From Candidatus Nealsoniibacteriota bacterium (GTDB taxonomy: Bacteria; Patescibacteriota; Minisyncoccia; Minisyncoccales; PWPS01): a DNA stretch of 9,514 nt. The notes under the pieces were generated by a model, which saw only the letters and a list, made by a program, of their open reading frames with translations, ran no database searches and had not been told where the DNA came from. Below are positions 6,454 to 9,514 of this stretch, piece by piece; the first letter of the stretch is position 1; every line of letters begins with the position of its first letter. The DNA lies in the NCBI GenBank assembly GCA_003557065.1, contig PWPS01000039.1:1-9514 (forward strand), given 5' to 3'. A program made the translations under genes and the position numbers.

Positions 6454-6984
6454 CTATTCCAATCTCAACTTTTTATCTTCAACAATTAATTGACTTCGTA
6501 GATGTGCTAATAATTCTCTTTTTTCAATTACTGATCCTTTTCTTAGAATATATTTAGCATAGTTTCTAATATCCACATCTTCAGCTTCTTTTTCTTCTTT
6601 TGTTTCATTAAGCACACTTGTTCTGAAATGATTATATCTTTTAAATTCATGACTTACTTTTTCTTTAATTCCAAGCTCATCAAGATGTACTTCATCCACT
6701 AATCGTATAAGTTCATCTATTAGGCCTTTTTCATTTATATACCTGTTTTTACAATCAATATTCCTGCTTTTGGTGCAGATATAATACACGTGTCGATTGA
6801 CTGTTCCATCGGCTAGTTTTTTATACTTTTCTTCCGCAGTAATTCCTGAGCCACATATTCCACATTTAATCAATCTGGTGAATGCGAATTCCTTAGTTTC
6901 CATTCTCGATACATATCGTTCTTTTAGATGATTTTGTACTTCTTCAAATGATTCTTTGCTAATTAAGGGAATAAATTGCAACGA
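6454..6984 (-). pseudogene. C-terminal remnant of a large serine recombinase
   Basis: About 176 codons are open from 6984 to the TAG at 6454. The sequence begins abruptly at IPLISKESFEEVQNHLKER, the family's lead into the recombinase zinc-ribbon domain. It continues with a four-cysteine ribbon (C40, C43, C69, C77 counted from TTG 6981; CGICGSGI and YYICTKSRNIDC) and an acidic/lysine-rich coiled-coil stretch (about 100-150). The catalytic resolvase domain with its serine and the first DNA-binding domain are missing. A TAG at 6987-6985 closes the frame, and I see no recombinase-like residues in any frame of the next 100 bases upstream. No start codon has a credible ribosome site. The stretch is visibly more AT-rich than its neighbours. 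This is best read as the decayed end of an integrated element; a functional small zinc-ribbon protein is less likely. Confidence 0.8.
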
Positions 6985-7074
6985 CTACAAGGTTTTTACT
7001 TTTGAAAAGCAAATTAAAAAATAAGAACAAGACACCACCTTTATGAATTTTTTATTTTAAATTAAAAAGACCCA

Positions 7075-7090
7075 GACCGAGACAGGTAAA
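7075..7090 (+). repeat. Right copy of the 16-bp direct repeat
   Basis: GACCGAGACAGGTAAA matches the copy at 6368-6383 at 15 of 16 positions. It lies 91 bp beyond the broken upstream edge of the recombinase fragment. Apart from this repeat and a short palindrome AAGCGCTT (7106-7113), I see no gene or RNA in 6985-7194. Confidence 0.6.
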
Positions 7091-7194
7091 TGAGGAAACT
7101 TACGGAAGCGCTTACTTTCTCTATAAAGCTCTGGTTATTAGCATATTTTAACGACCAAATAAAGCCCTGACATTTATTCTTGAGGCTTTCTTTG

Positions 7195-7203
7195 TGATAT
7201 AAT
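7195..7203 (+). promoter_or_regulatory. Extended -10 promoter of the D-2-hydroxyacid dehydrogenase gene
   Basis: TGA followed directly by TATAAT (7198-7203) is a perfect extended -10. No clear -35 is visible at 16-18 bp. Initiation near 7210 would give a leader of about 22 nt with no Shine-Dalgarno before the ATG at 7232. Confidence 0.7.
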
Positions 7204-7231
7204 TCAACCGTTAATTAAAACGAATATAATC

Positions 7232-8185
7232 ATGAGTAAAATATATTTTTTAGATGTTTTTGATGAAGATGAGGATATGGTTTCAAATCATTTTCCGGAG
7301 GCTAACATTTTTACCGAAGCGCTTGATGAAGAAGAGGTGATTGAAAGATGTAAAGAAGCAGAGATTTTATGTATTTTTGCTCGCACCAAGATAACGTCCA
7401 ATATTATTGACTCCTTACCCAATTTAAAGATGATTATGACCAGAAGCGTAGGGTATGATCACATAGATCTTGAAGCGGCCAACAAAAAAGATGTTATCGT
7501 CGCGAATGTTCCCGATTACGGATCACATGTAATATCAGAATTTGTGTTTGCTTTGCTTTTATCCGGATTAAGGCGTATCGGAGAAGGGGATGAAAGGGTG
7601 GAGAAAGAAGAATTTTCTCCCGTGGGACTTAAAGGCTTTGCTCTTAAGGGTAAAAAGATGGGCGTTGTGGGAACTGGAAAGATAGGAAGGAATGTTACCC
7701 GTATAGCAAGTATGGGATTTTTAATGAATGTGCTTGCTTACGATCCGTACCCCAACGAAGAAATGGCAGAAGAAAATCATTTTTCTTATGCCGATTTAGA
7801 AACGATATGGGAGAAATCCGACATCGTTACATTGCATTGCCCACTACTTCCCGACACTAAACACTTAATTAACGAAGAGAGTCTTTCCTCTATGAAGGAC
7901 GGAGTGATAATAGTCAATACTTCCAGGGGAGGAATTATAAAGACCGAAGCTTTGGTTTCGGCTTTAAAATCGGGAAAGGTATCTTATGCATTCTTGGATG
8001 TTTTGGAACATGAAAATAATATTGCTAAAGATAAAGAGTTGATTTAACTTCCCAACGTAATAACCACTCCTCATATTGCTTTCTACGCCGATGACTCAGT
8101 CCAAAAGATGTATGAATCAGCCTTCTTGTCGATTAACTCATATATCCAAGGGGATGAGATAGAAAATAGGGTTATCGGTTTTTAA
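7232..8185 (+). pseudogene. D-2-hydroxyacid (D-lactate-like) dehydrogenase interrupted by an in-frame TAA
   Basis: The family reduces 2-keto acids to D-2-hydroxy acids with NADH, for example pyruvate to D-lactate. The first 271 codons show TRSVGYDHIDL at 70-80, the Rossmann motif GTGKIG at 147-152, the signature VNTSRGGII with catalytic R232, and E261 in DVLEHEN. A TAA at 8045-8047 (codon 272) then stops translation. The same frame continues for 45 more codons to a TAA at 8183-8185 and encodes the family's ending LPNVITTPHIAFYADD, including the catalytic histidine (H281). The family pattern suggests a residue such as serine at codon 272, and TCA to TAA would be a single change. The 271-residue product lacks the histidine and should be inactive. 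Everything else is intact, so this is a very recent loss, a strain variant, a sequence error or, least likely, readthrough. The exact substrate cannot be told. Confidence 0.88.
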
Positions 8186-8267
8186 TCTATTATGAATAAA
8201 GAAATAATTTTAGGTAACGTCGATAATCGTTAGATAGCAAAACGAAAGAAAGCATGAAAATACATAG

Positions 8268-8303
8268 GGCTACTAATTTTAGTAGTCTTCTTTTTTTGTT
8301 TTG
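8268..8303 (+). terminator. Intrinsic terminator after the dehydrogenase gene
   Basis: GGCTACTA (8268-8275) pairs with TAGTAGTC (8280-8287, one G-T pair) around a 4-nt loop and is followed by TTCTTTTTTTGTTTT. The 82 bp between the dehydrogenase end (8185) and this stem hold no convincing gene. Confidence 0.8.
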
Positions 8304-8306
8304 TAG

Positions 8307-8312
8307 TATAAT
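8307..8312 (+). promoter_or_regulatory. -10 element for the small membrane-protein cluster
   Basis: A perfect TATAAT lies 34 nt before the ATG at 8347, immediately after the preceding terminator tail. No good -35 is present. Initiation near 8319 is expected, with an A-rich leader. Confidence 0.5.
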
Positions 8313-8346
8313 TGAGTTATAAAGGTTAAAAAACAATAATAAAAAA

Positions 8347-8550
8347 ATGGACATTTCATCCTTCTTTAATTCAAAAGTAAAAAAAATGGATTGGGTGGAT
8401 GTGGGATTGGTTAAATTCAACTGCATTGCATTTGGGATATTGCTGGTCATTCTTTTTCCAGCTTTAAAAAGAATTGAAATTTGGTGGATAATCGCTTTTC
8501 TGATTCTCACTGCTGCAAGACCGTTCTACAGAGTTTATTTTAAAAAATAA
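8347..8550 (+). CDS. Small two-helix membrane protein of unknown function (67 aa)
   Basis: I do not recognise a named family, although proteins of this shape are common in candidate-phyla genomes. A short basic N-terminus (NSKVKK at 8-13) and an amphipathic MDWVDVGLVK lead into a hydrophobic segment at about 21-40. A charged turn KRIE (41-44) is followed by a second segment at about 45-59, and the protein ends in RPFYRVYFKK. The positive charges at both ends and in the turn fit two short transmembrane helices. The ATG at 8347 has no Shine-Dalgarno; an internal ATG (codon 14) is a possible alternative. The gene is followed after 2 nt by another tiny membrane-protein gene and then a third, with no terminator between them, so the three probably share one transcript. 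Confidence 0.75.
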   Translation: MDISSFFNSKVKKMDWVDVGLVKFNCIAFGILLVILFPALKRIEIWWIIAFLILTAARPFYRVYFKK

Positions 8551-8552
8551 TT

Positions 8553-8702
8553 ATGGACTTCATTAAGAAAAATGCAGGCTATCTTGGGTTTTTGGGACTT
8601 CTGGGACTTTTGGGAATACCGATGCAAAATTATGGACTATTCGGTTTATTTGGTCTCTTTGCTCTTTATACCCTTTTACCGAAAAAAGAAGATAAAAGAT
8701 AA
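8553..8702 (+). CDS. Glycine/leucine-rich mini membrane protein (49 aa)
   Basis: The frame runs from ATG 8553 to the TAA at 8700-8702. After MDFIKKNA comes a repetitive stretch built on GFLGLLGLLG (about 12-21), then a polar break PMQNY (23-27), a second run GLFGLFGLFALYTLLP (28-43) and a charged end KKEDKR. The two GxxG-rich hydrophobic halves could form a tight helical hairpin in the membrane. Similar YLGFLGFLG motifs occur in small Firmicutes membrane proteins, but I cannot claim homology. Support for it being real: it fits the gap between two other small genes (2 nt after the first, 10 nt before the next), the composition is strongly membrane-like, and it ends in charged residues. Function is unknown. 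Confidence 0.7.
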   Translation: MDFIKKNAGYLGFLGLLGLLGIPMQNYGLFGLFGLFALYTLLPKKEDKR

Positions 8703-8712
8703 TTAAAAAAAT

Positions 8713-8934
8713 ATGGAAGAATTTATAGCTCAAAATCAATGGATTATCCTTATTGCCGCATTGTGGACACTTCCCTGGAAAGCAATTGCTCTTTGGAAAT
8801 CTGCCAGAAGAGAAGAGAAAGGTTGGTTCATAGTCCTCCTTTTGATGAACACTTTGGCCATACTCGAAATTATTTACATTTTTGTTATTTGTAAAGATGA
8901 AGAAGGTGTTGAAGACGAAGGAGAGGAGAAGTAG
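8713..8934 (+). CDS. DUF5652-like small membrane protein (73 aa)
   Basis: Two hydrophobic segments (about 8-28 and 37-60) bracket a conserved-looking cytoplasmic turn with TLPWKAIALWKSAR at 19-32 and KGWF at 36-39, followed by LLLMNTLAILEIIYIF. This pattern (WTLPWKxxALWxAAR, then GWFxxLLxxNTxxILEIIYIF) agrees with my memory of the DUF5652 family, abundant in Patescibacteria and without known function. The tail (KDEEGVEDEGEEK) is strongly acidic. The ATG at 8713 is preceded by A-rich sequence without a ribosome site. It is the last of three consecutive small membrane-protein genes. Being a real gene is near certain; the family name is from memory and untested. Confidence 0.85.
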   Translation: MEEFIAQNQWIILIAALWTLPWKAIALWKSARREEKGWFIVLLLMNTLAILEIIYIFVICKDEEGVEDEGEEK

Positions 8935-8942
8935 GTAAGGGA

Positions 8943-8970
8943 TTGATTTCTGTACCGATTATAGTAATAT
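8943..8970 (+). promoter_or_regulatory. Promoter of the cysteine-rich small protein
   Basis: TTGATT (8943-8948) and TAATAT (8965-8970) are 16 bp apart. Initiation would fall at about 8977, giving the downstream gene its own transcript separate from the membrane-protein cluster. No terminator is seen between 8934 and this site, so read-through from upstream is also possible. Confidence 0.6.
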
Positions 8971-8981
8971 GCGAACTATGG

Positions 8982-8991
8982 AAAGGAGGTG
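8982..8991 (+). promoter_or_regulatory. Strong Shine-Dalgarno deciding a TTG start
   Basis: AAAGGAGGTG is a near-perfect match to the anti-Shine-Dalgarno and stands 8 nt (from GGAGG) before the TTG at 8998. It is the only strong ribosome site in the window. It rules out the in-frame GTG at 8989, which overlaps the site itself. Confidence 0.8.
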
Positions 8992-8997
8992 TTAAGA

Positions 8998-9198
8998 TTG
9001 CTAAGGAAGAACTTACACCCAAGGCCTTCTTGTTGTCAGTGTTGTGAGGGAGTATTGATTCTTGTAAATGAAAGAATAGAGGAATCCTATCGGAATGGGG
9101 AGGTGGTAAAGACGACAGTTGAACAGTATTCGTGCGCGGATGAAAAGTGTCCCGGATCCGGTAGGATAGTTGAGTATTGGCCGATGGTGGAGAGATAA
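8998..9198 (+). CDS. Small cysteine-rich, putative zinc-ribbon protein (66 aa)
   Basis: I do not recognise a family. Near the N-terminus is a CCQCC cluster (C12, C13, C15, C16), followed by a beta-rich middle (VLILVNERI, then NGEVVKTTVEQYSC) and a second knuckle C46-x4-C51. The protein ends EYWPMVER. The arrangement, two cysteine pairs on beta-hairpin turns about 30 residues apart, fits a zinc ribbon, though the second pair is spaced x4 and not x2, so an iron-sulfur or other metal site cannot be excluded. No signal peptide or membrane segment is visible, so it is probably cytoplasmic. The TTG start is chosen from the Shine-Dalgarno. It has its own promoter and terminator, unlike the SD-less genes around it, which may hint at separate origin or high expression. 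Confidence 0.75.
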   Translation: MLRKNLHPRPSCCQCCEGVLILVNERIEESYRNGEVVKTTVEQYSCADEKCPGSGRIVEYWPMVER

Positions 9199-9205
9199 AA
9201 GAAAT

Positions 9206-9234
9206 AAAGCCGCTCATTCGAGCGGCTTTTTAGT
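9206..9234 (+). terminator. Intrinsic terminator after the cysteine-rich gene
   Basis: AAAGCCGCTC (9206-9215) pairs perfectly with GAGCGGCTTT (9220-9229) around ATTC, followed by a short T tail. It lies 8 bp after the TAA at 9196-9198. Confidence 0.9.
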
Positions 9235-9285
9235 TGATAAAGATGGTTTTTTAATTTATTCTTTAGGTGTACGTATTTATTTGTT

Positions 9286-9291
9286 TATATA
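9286..9291 (+). promoter_or_regulatory. Possible -10 element of glmS
   Basis: TATATA ends 5 nt before the glmS ATG, which would place the transcript start at or inside the start codon. The surroundings are very AT-rich and no good -35 is present, so this is a weak prediction. There is no room for a glmS ribozyme. Confidence 0.3.
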
Positions 9292-9296
9292 TCTTT

Positions 9297-9514
9297 ATGT
9301 GTGGAATAATAGGCTACATAGGACCAAAGAATAACGTAAAGCTGGGAATAAAGGCTTTAAAACGATTAGAATATAGAGGGTACGATTCGGCCGGAATGGC
9401 AATTTTGGAAGACGACAAAATTTCATCCGTAAAAGTAGTCGGCAAAGTGGATCAGTTGAAAAAAGCATTGATCGACACCGATCTTCAAGGAACTCCTTCA
9501 CTTTTCCATTCCAG
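9297..9514 (+). CDS. glmS: Glutamine--fructose-6-phosphate aminotransferase (isomerizing), N-terminal fragment cut by the window edge
   Basis: GlmS converts fructose-6-phosphate and glutamine to glucosamine-6-phosphate, the first committed step to UDP-GlcNAc for peptidoglycan and surface glycans. The visible 72 residues begin MCGIIGYIG, where the cysteine becomes the N-terminal nucleophile of the class II glutaminase after methionine removal. LKRLEYRGYDSAGMAIL at 22-38 is the family's conserved glutamine-site region. The fragment stops at GTPSLFHS, just before the expected RWATHG motif. The isomerase (SIS) domains lie beyond the window. The ATG at 9297 is fixed by the catalytic cysteine at position 2. 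No Shine-Dalgarno precedes it. Confidence 0.95.
   Translation, partial: MCGIIGYIGPKNNVKLGIKALKRLEYRGYDSAGMAILEDDKISSVKVVGKVDQLKKALIDTDLQGTPSLFHS

Noticed and set aside
7161..7188. AAAGCC/GGCTTT inverted repeat upstream of the dehydrogenase promoter.
   Set aside because: Only 6 bp pair around a 16-nt loop and there is no U-tract, so it supports neither a terminator nor an operator.
7225..7230. TATAAT immediately before the dehydrogenase ATG.
   Set aside because: It ends 1 nt before the start codon, so initiation would fall inside the gene. The extended -10 at 7195-7203 is better placed.
8045..8047. Alternative genetic code with reassigned stop codons as the reason for the dehydrogenase stop.
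   Set aside because: UGA, UAA and UAG all end recognisable reading frames in this window. The only internal stop is this single UAA, so reassignment is not supported.
8192..8233. 13-codon frame MNKEIILGNVDNR after the dehydrogenase.
   Set aside because: It is too short, has no ribosome site, and stops shortly before the terminator. It could be a decayed gene start, but nothing supports that.
8190..8510. 106-codon minus-strand frame.
   Set aside because: It runs antisense through a terminator, a promoter and the 67-aa gene, and has no start signal or recognisable motif.
9235..9296. Possible glmS ribozyme/riboswitch upstream of glmS.
   Set aside because: The gap between terminator and start is about 60 bp of AT-rich sequence, far too short and without the conserved core.

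Overview
The window looks like an ordinary chromosomal stretch of a small-genome, low-GC bacterium. My best guess is a member of the candidate phyla radiation (Patescibacteria, Parcubacteria-like). The basis is a DUF5652-type small membrane protein, a LamG protein with a pilin-like lead-in, a very short DnaX, almost no Shine-Dalgarno sequences, tight gene packing, and core genes arranged unlike model bacteria. TGA serves as a normal stop (LamG gene, dnaB, dnaX), so the UGA-to-Gly code of Gracilibacteria and Absconditabacteria does not apply. The lineage is inference; no search could be run.

Layout, left to right. Positions 2-739 hold the C-terminal part of a LamG surface protein. Ribosomal protein L21 (rplU) follows with its own extended -10 promoter and a bidirectional terminator shared with the opposing operon. 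The minus-strand operon cysS-dnaB-recR (4519 to 1200) is fused at the codon level: 0 nt between cysS and dnaB, and a 1-nt TGATG overlap between dnaB and recR. From a 63-bp divergent region the plus strand carries a small-multidrug-export-family membrane protein overlapping dnaX, then tRNA-Gln(UUG).

Just past the tRNA is an accessory scar: a large serine recombinase reduced to its zinc-ribbon and coiled-coil end, lying between two near-identical 16-bp direct repeats 707 bp apart. Next is a D-2-hydroxyacid dehydrogenase gene that looks full length but has an in-frame TAA before its catalytic-histidine segment. Then come three tiny membrane-protein genes in a row (67, 49 and 73 aa), a 66-aa cysteine-rich protein with the only strong Shine-Dalgarno in the window, and the first 72 codons of glmS at the right edge.

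Functionally the window mixes replication and recombination (dnaB, dnaX, recR), translation (rplU, cysS, tRNA-Gln), cell-wall precursor supply (glmS) and envelope proteins. I found no CRISPR array, defence system, rRNA or intact mobile element. The places most worth a second look are the recombinase scar with its repeats, the interrupted dehydrogenase, the short-leader promoters, and the run of small uncharacterised proteins at 8347-9198.
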